Shown here: positions 1 to 8,963 of the stretch, piece after piece | Position numbering within the stretch: position 1 is the first letter of the stretch | Layout of the letters: each line of letters opens with the position of its first letter | Source of the DNA: Eutreptiella sp. 'Long Island Sound 2002' | Taxonomy: Eukaryota; Euglenozoa; Euglenophyceae; Eutreptiales; Eutreptiaceae | Direction of reading: 5' to 3' | NCBI GenBank assembly: GCA_964036045.1 | Contig: OZ038379.1 | Location: 78,400,929 to 78,464,928 of the forward strand | Length of the DNA stretch: 64,000 nucleotides | Translations under genes and position numbers: made by a program | The notes under the pieces: generated by a model | Databases searched by the model: none | What the model was told of the DNA's origin: nothing | The model's input: the letters and a program-made list of their open reading frames with translations, nothing else

Positions 1-45
1 TGCGTTGCTAGTGCCACCTAGTGTTGTGTGATGTGGGCAGTGGGC

Positions 46-1990
46 GGTAGGCTGTGGGCGGTGGGCTATGGGCCGTGGGCTGTGATCTGTTGTTGGTGGT
101 GTGTGGTCTATGGTCTGTGGTCTGTGGTTGGTGGTCTATGGTCTGTGGTGTATGGTATGTGGTCTGTGGTCTATGGTCTGTGGTCTATGGTCTGTGGTCT
201 GTGGTCAGTGGTCTATGGTCTGTGCTCCGTGGTCTGTGGTTTACGGTTGGTGGTCTCTGGTGTGTGGTTGGAGGTACACAGTTTTTTTGGTTGTTTCAAC
301 GACGTGCAGCTAACTTGTTCCAGCGAAGATCTGGCAACGATCCGGCGTTTCTTTGTGTTCCAGACTGGAATGTTGCCAGAACAACTTATAAGAACGCCAC
401 CGGAACATGTTTTTTGGGAGGACGCCAAAATATTTCTCTCACCCCAGTGGCCCTCATTACTAGCGGGTAAGTGGTCTGCGGTGTGTTGTTGGTGGTTTGT
501 GGTTGGTGGCTTGTGGTCTGTGGTCTATGGTTTGTAGTCTGTGGTCTATGGTCGGTGGTCTATTGTCGGTGGTGTATGGTTGGGGGTCTGTGGTCAGTGG
601 TCAGTGGTAAGTGGTCAGTAGTCAGTGGTTAGTGGTGTGTGGTCTATGGCCGGTGGTGGGTGGTCTGTGGCCATGGGGTTGTGGTCTGTGGCTGGTGGAC
701 TGTGGTCTGTGGTCTGTGGGCTATGATCTATGGTTGCTGGTCTGTGGTCTGTGGTTGGTGGTCTATGATCTGTGGTCACTAGTCGGTGGTTGGTGGTTTG
801 TGGTTGGTGGTCTGTGGTTGGTGGTCTATGATCTGTGGTCACTAGTCGGTGGTTGGTGGTTTGTGGTTGGTGATCCGTGGTTGGTGGTCACCGGTCAGTG
901 GTCAATGATGTGTGGTCTGTGATCTCTGATAGTGGTTTGTGGTCTGTGGCCGGTCGTGTATGGATGGTGGTCAATGGCCTATGGTTTGTGGTTTGTAGCT
1001 GGTGGTCCGTGGTCTGTGGTTGGTGGTGTTTTGTTGGTGGTTTGTGATTTGTGATTGGTGGTCGGTGGTTGGTGGTCTGTGGTTGGTGGTCGGTGGTTGG
1101 TGGTCTGTGGTTGGTGGTCTATGGTCAATAGTCAATGGTATGTGGTCTGTGATCTCTGGTAGGTGGTGAGTGGCCAGTGGCCAATGGCTTGTGGTCTCTA
1201 GTTAGTGGTCTATGGTGTGTGGTGTGTGGTGTGTGGTCTTTGGTTTGTGGCCTGTGGAGTGTTGCTCTGTGGCTGGTGTTCTGTGGTTGGTGGTTTGAGG
1301 TTTGTGGTCTATCGTCTGTGGTTGGTGGTCTGTTGTTGGTGGTTTGTGGTCTGTGGTCTGTTGTTGGTGGTCTGTGGTCTAAGGTGTGTGGTGTGTGGTG
1401 TGTGGCCTGTGGAGTGTTGCTCTGTGGCTGGTGTTCTGTGGTTGGTGGTTTGAGGTCTGTGGTCTGGGGTTTGTGGTTGGTGGTCTGTTGTTGGTGGTCT
1501 GTGGTCTGTGGTCTGTGGTCTGTTGTTGGTGGTCTGTGGTCTATGGTCTGTGGTCTGTGGTCTGTGGTCTGTGGCCTGTGGAGTGTTGCTCTGTGGCTGG
1601 TGTTGTGTGGTTGGTGCTTTGAGGTCTATGGTCTGTGGTCTATGGTTGGTGTTCTGTTGTTGGTGGTCTGTTGTCTGTGGTCTGTTGTTGGTGCTCTGTG
1701 GTATGTGGTCTGTGGTCTGTGGCCTGTGGAGTGTTGCTCTGTGGCTGGTGTTCTGTGGTTGGTGGTTTGAGGTCTGTGGTCTGTGGTCTGTGGTTGGTGG
1801 TCTGTTGTTGGTGGTATGTGGTCTGTGGTCTGTTGTTGGTGGTCTGTGGTCTAAGGTGTGTGGTCTGTGGTGTGTGGTCTGTGGTCTGTGGCCTGTGGAG
1901 TGTTGCTCTGCGGCTGGTGTTTTGTGGTTGGTAGTCTGAGGTATGTGGTCCGTAGTTGGCGGTGTGTGGTAAGTGGTCTCTTGTTGGTGT
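46..1990. repeat. Degenerate heptamer array, GTGGTCT orientation
   Basis: About 1.9 kb of variants of TGGTCTG, TGGTCTA and TGGTTGG, interrupted near 275-470 by a unique-looking insert. A longer internal unit of roughly 150-180 bp containing GGCCTGTGGAGTGTTGC recurs near 1248, 1404, 1570, 1720 and 1887, so there is higher-order structure. Plus-strand reading frames rich in Val, Trp, Cys and Gly are products of the repeat and show no gene features. Confidence 0.9.
275..470. repeat. Diverged copy of the foldback core inserted in the left arm
   Basis: The heptamer pattern stops here. The segment contains AACTTGTTCC, CGATCCGGCG and GAACGCC, in the same order as in the palindromic core at 2010-2150, but is more diverged. 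It is probably an older copy of the same core. Confidence 0.5.
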
Positions 1991-2009
1991 TGTGTGGGAT
2001 ATTGTCGGC

Positions 2010-2152
2010 GTTTCCCGCCAACACTTTGTTCCGGCGATGTTCCGGCAACTTGTTCCGGCGACGATCCGGCGGCGTTCCATTGGCCGCCGGAACGCCGCTA
2101 GAACGCCGCCTGAACAAGTTACCGGAACGTCGCCGGAACAATTATTTTTCAG
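2010..2152. repeat. Palindromic core of the foldback-like element
   Basis: TTGTTCCGGCGACG on the left is mirrored by CGTCGCCGGAACAA on the right, and GGCGGCGTTCC by GGAACGCCG, so the segment can fold into a long hairpin centred near 2085. It separates the two oppositely oriented heptamer arms. No coding frame is convincing here. Confidence 0.7.
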
Positions 2153-2159
2153 GTTACCA

Positions 2160-2547
2160 AGCACAGACCACCAACCACAAGCCACTTACCAGAGACCGGC
2201 AACCATAGACCACTGACCACGAACGACGGACCACAAGCCACGGACCACCAACCACAAGCCACTTACCACAGACCACCAACCATAGACCACACACCACATA
2301 GCGAAGACCACAGAACACAGACCATTGACCACAGACCAGAGACCACCAGCCATAGACCAAACACCAGAAATCACAGACCACAGACGACAGACCACGAACC
2401 ACGTACCAAAGACCACCAACCATAGACCAAAGACCAAAGACCACGGATCACAGACTACAGACCACAAACCCCCAACCATAGACCACAGTCCACAGACCAT
2501 AGACCAGAGACCAAAGACTACCAACCACATACCAACGTCCACCACCC
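2160..2547. repeat. Degenerate heptamer array, AGACCAC orientation (right arm)
   Basis: Variants of GACCACCAACCATA, the reverse complement of the left arm. The arm is only about 390 bp against about 1.9 kb on the left, so the two arms have expanded or contracted unequally. Confidence 0.85.
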
Positions 2548-2660
2548 ACTGCCGACATCACACAACACTGGGTGGCACTAGCAACACAGCACGCTGCAAT
2601 ACACGGCAGCACAACACAACACAAGCAACATATCATTGTACAATAGAGCACAGCATAACC

Positions 2661-2855
2661 TCTTGTCCTACGATGTACCTTAGGACTTGAGTCAACTCAG
2701 CCAAGTTCTTTTCATATATAGTATGTCGCATGCATACAAATATTAAAACCAGCATTTTCAATGGCCCCACTCATCCCACGGGTATGGCAAAGCAATGGCA
2801 GTTTTAGCACTTGATTGCGGGCCTAGATAGCATAGAAGATCCCTAAGCCAAGGCA
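2661..2855 (+). repeat. Left terminal inverted repeat of the 6.1-kb element
   Basis: Aligns along its whole length with the reverse complement of 8571-8764, with scattered substitutions. Identical blocks include TTCTTTTCATATATAGTATG and CAATGGCCCCACTCATCCCA. The inner end is at CCAAGGC. Confidence 0.85.
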
Positions 2856-2874
2856 GCAAATTGCGGCAGTAACA

Positions 2875-3850
2875 ATGTCCCAAGCAAAGAAGGTATTCCA
2901 TAGCAACAAGGCGTTCCAATGCAAATGCAAAAGGGCAAGACCAGCCAAATGGTTGCACGAGGAAAGGGATAGACAACAACAAAGGAGAAGAGAACAACAT
3001 AACGATGTGAGGGTGGTGTGGAGGGCACTAGAGGAGGAACACCCCCAAAAAGGAAGACGGAGTGGACCAAGAGCCAAGCAGCTCCCTGCAAGAAGAAGTG
3101 TTGGGTGCAGGAGGCTATCGGATTGTGGTAGGGGGAAGGCAAACACTGTTGGGCATGCGAAAAAAGAAAGAGTCGGAGGGAAGGACAAGGGATGTACAAA
3201 ACATCCAGCACAAATAGGGGAAAGTGAGAGTCAGAATGGATAGTGGTAAACATGTTCTAGTGTTGGCAAAAAGGGTGGGTAGGGGGTGAGATGTGGAGCA
3301 CGTGAAGGAGGCCACAGAACTAGTGGCCGTACAACGTGCGCTGCAAGAGGATGAAGCAAAAGGAGAAAGAGCCACGGCAAACAAGGAACAACAGGTCTAA
3401 AAGGAGAAAGAGGAGAAGGGGCCGCAAAAGGAAAAATTGGAACTTTGGATCCGGGCAAGACTTGTGGGGATGCGGCACCAAGAATTGGAGGGTCAAGAGG
3501 GATTTTTGCAGGAGATCTACAAGGACACAATGTAGCTATTGTTAGTTGGAGGCATGCGGTAAATAAAAGTGGAGAAGAAGAAACTGGTCCTGGAGAAAGT
3601 GGACCTAGTGGAAGTATTGCCCCCGGAGTTTGAAAGATGGAGCTTTTTCGAGCAGCGCATAGTGGGCCATGCACCCACCGTGGGAGAGCTCACGACAACG
3701 GACAGGAAGTGGGTGTTGCGGTTACACCATGACAACTCCATGAACATATTGGCCAAACCAAGCCAACTCTTTAAGGGGCGAAACAGCAGCCGGGAGCAAG
3801 GGCGCAAAGGGCATGCCGCCTCACGTTTCAGCCCTAGAGACCTACGTTAA
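2875..3850 (+). pseudogene. Coiled-coil, Lys/Glu-rich protein of the transposon; frame broken by stops
   Basis: The first part runs from 2875 (MSQAKKVFHS) to about 3045 and includes a basic stretch followed by VVWRALEEEH. The frame then shifts by one at the CCCCCAAAAAGG run (3042-3053) and continues to 3850, where the standard-code frame ends in a TAA. The second part has blocks such as SSLQEEVLGAGGYRIVVGG, HVLVLAKRVGRG, HVKEATELVAVQRALQEDE and LELWIRARLVGMRHQELEG, and ends near TTTDRKWVLRLHHDNSMN. It is predicted to be largely helical and charged. The frame is interrupted by TAG 3215, TGA 3287, TAA 3398, TAG 3533 and TAA 3560 without further frame shifts. Harbinger elements carry a second, often Myb-like protein, but I cannot see a Myb signature. 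Function is unknown. Confidence 0.45.
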
Positions 3851-4560
3851 AACCAATATGGTAAATTGTAATTTTTGATATTTAAAAACTAATGTGCCAA
3901 AAATTAACACAGCAACGCAACATTGGGTCATTTGCACGGCTTTGTTCGTGTGAGTATTTTGCCCCCTTAGGGTGTTTGGTTGGTCAAAGGGTGCACAACG
4001 GGATGCTAGAGGGGTTGCATAGTCTTCAAGGTGGGTAAGTAGGCCTGCACACCCCTACCTCGTCTCCCCACTCATCCTAATCCCAACCGCCCTTTCCCCT
4101 TGTGTAGCTCCTTTTGCCTTTCTCTCCTTACACCCTTCTCCAGCTTAGCATGACGCTTACGCGTTTGAGTCGGGCCAGGAGCTTGCGTGACCCTTTGGTC
4201 TCGCAACTTCGTGGTGAGTGCATGGCCTCATCCCCTTTGGCCAAGGGGGAATGTTTGCCCGGCGCGCGCCCGGCTCGCTACTTTTCTATTAACAATCCCG
4301 ACTTCAGCCCCAGATTTACCCTCCCATGGAGAAGCCCCCCAAGTAGACCACATTGCACTGCACACCTTCCCTACAAAGCACGTTGCAAAATAAAGCAGAA
4401 TCTATGATTTCAACCACTCCAACTGTCATTTGTAGTGTAATTAACAAACAACATTGGTCCCACAAGTGTGGGTGTCAATACATTCATTACAATAGTGCTG
4501 CTTACACTCATCACCACGGGGGGGGCCGTAGCAACGGGCCATACGCCGACTCCCTCCCAC
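3851..4560. other. Spacer inside the transposon with no supported gene
   Basis: The first 100 bases are AT-rich and resemble a 3' flank. Around 4256-4278 the motif GCCCGGCGCGCGCCCGGC occurs; nearly the same motif recurs at 7576-7594. Short frames at 4114-4407 and 4353-4952 have no recognisable features. Confidence 0.5.
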
Positions 4561-4574
4561 TCTCGGACCACTTT

Positions 4575-4745
4575 CAGGGCGGGGGGGGGGGGGGGGGGCT
4601 GCCAAGAAAGGGGGGGGGGCTGGGTCTTGGGGGGGGGGAAGGGGGGCTGCCAAGAGGGGGGGGTCTGGGGGGGGGCTGCCAAGAAAGGGGGGGGATGGGT
4701 TTGGGGGGGGGGAAGGGGGGCTGCCAAGAAAGGGGGGGGGGGCAG
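4575..4745. repeat. G-rich minisatellite with GGCTGCCAAGAAA spacers
   Basis: Four or more blocks of 8-20 consecutive G alternate with GCTGCCAAGA and GGGT-CTTGG type spacers. The plus strand is a strong candidate for G-quadruplex formation. Translation gives only Gly- or Pro-rich frames, which I do not treat as coding. Confidence 0.85.
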
Positions 4746-4794
4746 GCTTCATACCCTGACGAATATGGCATAAGACGACCGCCTCATCACTACA

Positions 4795-5045
4795 TCACCA
4801 CTGCATTCTCGGGGATCCCCAAATACATGGGGGGTGCATGGGGGACAAAATCAGAATTGGTGGGGCCCACAATTGGGCGGAAATGCTACAAAATCCCTGC
4901 ATTCTCGGGGATCCCCAAAGAAAGGGGGACAAAATCAGAATTGGATGCCTAACCCTTGCCTTCTAGGAGGCCCACAACTGGGCGGAAATGCTACATCACC
5001 CCTACATTCTCGGGGATCCCCAACAAGGAGGACAAAGTCAAGGCC
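4795..5045 (+). repeat. 106-bp family minisatellite, three partial copies
   Basis: Copies contain CTCGGGGATCCCCAA, GGGGGACAAAATCAGAATTGG and GGCGGAAATGCTAC, the same elements that make up the large array at 19.6-24.0 kb. Here the copies are diverged (CACAACTGGGCGG rather than CACAAGTGGGCGG) and irregularly spaced. Confidence 0.85.
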
Positions 5046-5089
5046 AAAAAAAAAAAGCAAAAGAAACAAAAACAAAATTTTTCCCATGG

Positions 5090-5205
5090 TATCGCTGGTC
5101 CTACCTGTGGTCCTACAAACTGACGCCACTGGGGTTTGATCCTAGGCTTTTCCGGTTGCAGAGGCACTGCTTTACCCATTAGGGTACAACCCATCTCTGA
5201 CTTAC
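5090..5205 (-). repeat. tRNA-like segment, candidate SINE head
   Basis: On the minus strand CCTAATGGGTAAAGCAG resembles an RNA polymerase III A box. About 30 bases later, GGATCAAACCCC resembles a B box (consensus GGTTCGANNCC). The spacing and order fit a tRNA-derived SINE. No complete cloverleaf can be drawn, so a functional tRNA is unlikely. A second copy elsewhere would be needed for proof. Confidence 0.4.
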
Positions 5206-5490
5206 ATCTGCACACGGGTGGTATTTATATTTGGTCCAATTTGGTTTTCATCCACCATTGGGTTCTCGTAAAAAAATGAGTATTTTGAGTATAGACACAT
5301 GGGGTGAAACCCATTTTTTCACCCTCCAAAATTTCCTTAGGGCGCCTTCGGCGCCCATGGTCCGGCACTTCCGGGCCAAAACCTAGCAGGGAGGGGGGGG
5401 GGAGTCGGCGTAAAGGGTCCGGTCCCGGCGCCCCCCCACGTGCTCATCACAAACTGCGACGGTGGAGCGCCTTTGGCAACACACTTCCGT

Positions 5491-6875
5491 CTAATCCTCT
5501 GCCTCATCTTGCGTGGCGGCCGAGTTGCTTTGGTCAATCCAAACCTGAGGCGGGACATGCTCCCATGGTCCGTAGGGGGGGTGACGGACTTGCCTCCGGA
5601 TACAAAACTGAGTGAAATGCAACAAAATGCGGACTGACTGGTGCAACTCATTGGGGCCGCCACGCCAGATGTTCCTAACCAAACCCCAATGCCATAGCCG
5701 AGCAAACAGCTGCTCAATGCGTGCCCTGTACCACCCATGGACATCATTGTAACCTTGTGGGCGGGCTGTCAAAGTGCCATTCTTTCTTCCAATGAATGGC
5801 ACAATGACATGAATCCGGCCTTTATAAGCACCATCATGGCCCCCAACTTCAAAATCAAAGAAATCACCGCGGGTACGAGAAGGTCCATACCCATCCCAAA
5901 TCAAAACATCTGCTCATGTCCCGGGGTCCAAGGGGCAAATCCATATAATGTTGCCCAACATATCAACGGCAACAGTCACCTTGTAAACATGCGACGCATA
6001 CTTAGGATTCCACAGGTCTGCAATCCATATTTCGCCAATGGAACTGATGGGCATGGAGTCTGTGAAATGCGTCATAAAGAATGGAAAATGGGGACAATGG
6101 TTGAAAGGATTCAATCTGTTAGCCCATCAAATCTCTTGAACAACATGGTTAAGGTATTCGCAAGCACGGGGAACACTCTGCCGCCAGGCAACCTCCGAAC
6201 ATTCCGCGTGAGACATGAAAGCACCGCTCTCTGCCGGTGGGGTGTGTTTCATCCAGAAAAAAAATCGAAACAATGACTCACGGTCGAGGAGCTCGGGGTG
6301 CCCATACTTCATCCAGAATTCCTCCAATGTTTCGGCATCTGCACCCATCCGTGCAACTTGGGTACGCACACAGGTGGACTTACACCGTTTCACCCACCAT
6401 TGGACACCACCACCCTTGCCATTGTCGTAGACGGGGTGCAAAGGGTGTGCCAAATTCTTAGACACGGCGAGGAGATATTCCAAAATCTCATCCTCTGTCT
6501 TTTTGTTCTCCCTCGCAACCTCTTCCGCTGTGTACTCTCTTTCCGTGGAGGGTTCAACAGGGTTGGGCTGGGGCTTGGGTTTGCCTTTCGCGGACTTAGA
6601 TTTGCGTTGAGGTTTGGGTTGGGGTTTGGGTTCAGGTTTGGGTTGAGGTTTGGGTTCAGGTTTGGGTTGAGGTTTGGGTTGAGGTTTGGGCTGGGCTTCA
6701 AGATTGGAACTTGAGCTAGAACTAGAACTTGAGCTAGAACTGGAAGCTGAATTGGAGGCAAGCGAGTCAAACAACGTACGTTGCCCTTTGGCTGCCGGCA
6801 ATGGCGCTAATGGACTCCGCTTCCGAGCCTGCTTGGCAACCTCTTCCTGTCTACGAGCCCTTAGCCGTGTAACCT
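5491..6875 (-). pseudogene. PIF/Harbinger-like DDE transposase relic (main exon)
   Basis: One reading frame runs from the 3' splice site at 6876 to 5491, interrupted only by TGA at 6127-6129 and 5914-5916; there is no frameshift. Order of regions: a basic segment (TRLRARRQEEVAKQARKRS), a Ser run, a long Lys-Pro-Gln repeat (about 6720-6580), a helical segment, then the catalytic domain. The domain shows YKVTVAVDMLGNI, GGHDGAYKG (probable second catalytic Asp, codon 5833-5835), then NDVHGWYRARIEQLFARL (probable catalytic Glu, codon 5713-5715). This matches the Asp-Gly-Tyr and Arg-x-x-x-Glu signatures of DDE_Tnp_4 transposases. The first Asp is uncertain (IADLW or VAVDM). The C-terminus is acidic (QDEAED) and ends at TAG. 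Both TGA codons could derive from CGA by a C-to-T change. The Ser and Lys-Pro runs suggest an unstructured linker. Confidence 0.65.
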
Positions 6876-6895
6876 CTGCATAAAAAGCAGCAGGG
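6876..6895 (-). other. Candidate 3' splice site upstream of the transposase exon
   Basis: On the minus strand GCTGCTTTTTATGCAG is followed by AGGTTACACGG, a pyrimidine tract plus AG at 6877-6876. It separates the transposase frame from the minisatellite sequence that would otherwise be translated as its N-terminus. Any first exon therefore lies upstream of the repeats, beyond 7445. I could not identify it. Confidence 0.5.
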
Positions 6896-7445
6896 GCCAC
6901 GCAACAAAGCGTGGATTGTGAGTCCCTAACCCCAACTCGAGGGGCCACGCAACAAAGCGTGGAGTCAAAGATTGTCCCGGTTTCCTCAATAGCACCGGAA
7001 GGTTGGGGCCCAAAAGAGGGCGGAAATGCTACGTCACCCCTGCATTCTCGGGGGTCCCCAACAAAGGAGACAAAATCAGAAGTCAAAACCTACGCCGGGG
7101 GTCACCATGATGCACCACGCAACAAAGCGTGGATTCAAAGATTGTCCCGGTTTCCTCAATAGCACCGGAAGGTTGGGGCCCAAAAGAGGGCGGAAATGCT
7201 ACGTCACCCCTGCATTCTCGGGGGTCCCCAACAAAGGAGACAAAATCAGAAGTCAAAACCTACGCCGGGGGTCACCATGATGCACCACGCAATAAAGCTT
7301 GGATTCAAAGATTGTCCCGGTTTCCTCAATAGCACCGGAAGGTTGGGGCCCAAAAGAGGGCGGAAATGCTACGTCACCCCTGCATTCTTGGGGGTCCCCA
7401 ACAAAGGGAACAAAATCAGAAGTCAAAACCTACGCTAGGGGTCAC
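6893..7445 (+). repeat. 170-bp tandem minisatellite, about three copies
   Basis: Each unit carries the hairpin CCACGC-AACAAA-GCGTGG, then ATTGTCCCGGTTTCCTC, GGCGGAAATGCTACGTCACC and CTCGGGGGTCCCCAACAAAG. Copies near 6960, 7130 and 7300 are nearly identical (ACGCAACAAAGCGTGG becomes ACGCAATAAAGCTTGG in the third). The unit fuses the CCACGC hairpin repeat with the 106-bp family core. It sits in what looks like an intron or 5' region of the transposase. Confidence 0.9.
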
Positions 7446-7575
7446 CATGATGCTCCTAGTATCTCAAAGTGTGGGTCTCTAGTACAGCCAGGCGCCCAAA
7501 TAGCTGCACTATGCTAAGTGCACCCCCTTAGCGCACCCCCTGAAAGGCCACTAGAGGGGCACGGGTCCAAAAAGA

Positions 7576-7800
7576 TGCCCGGCGCGCGCCCGGCGCACTA
7601 ACGTTCCCCCCAAGGCCCGATGGTACGAGGCCACCGAGAGGCAAATAGAAGCCGTGAAGCAACATGCCTCCCGTCCTCTTCCCGGCGCCCGACTTGATCG
7701 GGCTACTTATGGACTTGAATGTCCCCAAGGGCAGCTTCCGGCATGTGTCGGAGTTCATGCCTCACGGGGGGGGGGGGCACGTACACCGCCGCCACAAAGC
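7576..7800 (+). pseudogene. Plus-strand coding-like fragment inside the transposon
   Basis: One plus frame reads ARWYEATERQIEAVKQHASR, then PLPGARLDRATYGLECPQG, and is open from about 7580 to 7790, where it runs into a G tract. The composition is protein-like (amphipathic, few rare residues). No start codon or family is recognisable. It could be an exon of an accessory transposon gene. Confidence 0.3.
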
Positions 7801-8390
7801 TATGCAGCATGCAATGCGTAGAGGACAAGAAGCTTCCAACGTTGTGTGCATTAGTCCACTATTGACAAAAGTGTTCACACATCTAGCATGGAACAAATTA
7901 TGTGAAGCGCAACAAATGGTTGTGCACACCACAGAAACATGTCATGACAATTCATTGGAAATTTGGATCCTTGTTAAGGGCCTAACAAAACTATGTTAGA
8001 AACATGCAAGAAATGTGATGTCACATATTCACCACCGTGGAAGACATAGTTATGTACCTCAAATAACCTGCCGAGGTTGTTAGATCAAAACCACACAGGC
8101 TTGCATATATGGGGAAACACCACATACCCCCCTTTCGGGGGCCATTTGTGGACCCTAACCCTTTTTTTGACCCCTGGTAAAATTCATGTCTTACGAGATG
8201 TCTAGGAGCGCTAGATTTGGCGACTCAATTGGTGCCACGTGTGGAGTGCAAATTGCAGTGCACTTAGCAGCCTATCAACAGACAATATCCATCCACAACA
8301 AAGTGCTGCCAAAAATTACAAAATTGAGGTGACATGGCTGGTAAAGAAATGCAAAATTGTGTCACACTTCCATCGGGGAAATGGTGCAAC
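7801..8390. other. No gene seen; right interior of the transposon
   Basis: Mixed-composition sequence with short frames only. Contains a run of CCCCCCTTTCGGGGG near 8126 that can form a short hairpin. Nothing else is supported. Confidence 0.5.
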
Positions 8391-8475
8391 CACCCAAAAA
8401 ATGGTCTAACGGGATTGGAACCTGGTCCCTTGGAGTGCAACACCTGCACTCAAACCACTCATTATCACATCATGC
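8390..8475 (-). repeat. tRNA-like segment, possible second SINE type
   Basis: On the minus strand GAGTGGTTTGAGTGCAGG is followed about 25 bases later by CCAGGTTCCAATCCCG, a near B box, with a T run (TTTTTTGG) just downstream. The A-box match is weak. The downstream T run would act as a polymerase III terminator if transcribed. Confidence 0.3.
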
Positions 8476-8570
8476 AATAACATAGTGTGATTTCATAGCA
8501 GAGGCGGCATGGACATCGCAACATGGTATGCCAGCTCTCCCCTCCAAATCAAACAAGCATGCAATGTACC

Positions 8571-8764
8571 GCCTTGGCTTAGGGATCTTCTATGCTATCT
8601 GACCCCACAATCCAGTGCTACAACTGCCATTGCTTTGCCATACCCGTGGGATGAGTGGGGCCATTGAAAATGCTGGTTTTAATATTTGTATGCATGCGAC
8701 ATACTATATATGAAAAGAACCTAGCTTAGTTGACTCAAGTCGTAAGGTGCATGGTAGGACAAGA
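8571..8764 (-). repeat. Right terminal inverted repeat of the 6.1-kb element
   Basis: Reverse complement of the left repeat at 2661-2855, differing by scattered substitutions. The outer end is TAGGACAAGA at 8755-8764. Confidence 0.85.
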
Positions 8765-8963
8765 CATTATTTAACAAATTGGGTAATAACTTTGCATGTC
8801 CACCAAGTTTGATATTGGTGTCTCACATGCCCGTTTTACGTCTAAAGTCATGCACAAAAGGTACACCAAACCAACATTGCAAGTAACCCCCTTCGCTAGT
8901 GCTAAAACTTCCCACCTCCCAAAGGGAGGCAGTGAGGTCACTGAGACATTGGGCAATAGGGCC

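Larger units (their letters stand above)
1..2660. mobile_element. Foldback-like element with heptamer arms (left end cut by window)
   Basis: Bases 1-45 match the reverse complement of roughly 2548-2595; both contain TTGCTAGTGCCACC followed by AGTGTTGTGTGATGT. Between them, the left arm is a heptamer array written as GTGGTCT and the right arm is the same array written as AGACCAC, around an internally palindromic core. Terminal inverted repeats plus internally repetitive inverted arms are the hallmark of foldback elements (established knowledge). No transposase frame is visible inside, so it would be non-autonomous. The right terminal repeat may run on to the boundary of the next element at 2661, and the left end lies outside the window. 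Assignment as one element is an inference from the symmetry. Confidence 0.55.
2661..8764. mobile_element. 6.1-kb DNA transposon with long terminal inverted repeats
   Basis: The ends at 2661-2855 and 8571-8764 are inverted copies of each other (outer end TCTTGTCCTA). They enclose a plus-strand coiled-coil frame (2875-3850) and a minus-strand transposase relic (6875-5491), a two-gene layout seen in PIF/Harbinger elements (established knowledge). Also inside are a G-rich minisatellite, members of the 106-bp repeat family, a tRNA-like SINE candidate and a short plus-strand coding-like fragment. Flanks at the outer edges (ATAACC and CATTATT) show no obvious target-site duplication, so the exact edges or the superfamily could be off. 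Both genes carry in-frame stops, so the copy is probably inactive under the standard code. Confidence 0.75.

Noticed and set aside
46-1990. Trp/Val/Cys/Gly-rich frames in the heptamer arm
   Set aside because: Composition follows the GTGGTCT repeat. Overlapping frames on the same strand are equally open, and no start or domain is visible.
46-2547. The heptamer array as a telomere
   Set aside because: The unit is degenerate, lies in two opposite orientations around a core, and is flanked by inverted ends. A telomere would be homogeneous and terminal.
2758-3384. Minus-strand frames over 2758-3384 with hydrophobic stretches
   Set aside because: They are antisense shadows of the plus-strand Lys/Glu-rich frame and the terminal repeat, and have no independent support.
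4410-4773. Pro- or Gly-rich frames over the G-rich minisatellite
   Set aside because: They are direct translations of G or C homopolymers and change frame at each tract.
5090-5205. A functional tRNA gene
   Set aside because: A- and B-box-like motifs are present, but acceptor and anticodon stems cannot be paired convincingly, so a tRNA-derived repeat is the better call.
6876-7086. N-terminal extension of the transposase through the 170-bp repeat
   Set aside because: The residues upstream of 6876 are translated minisatellite, and a good 3' splice site (TTTTTATGCAG) lies at the junction, so they are more likely intron.
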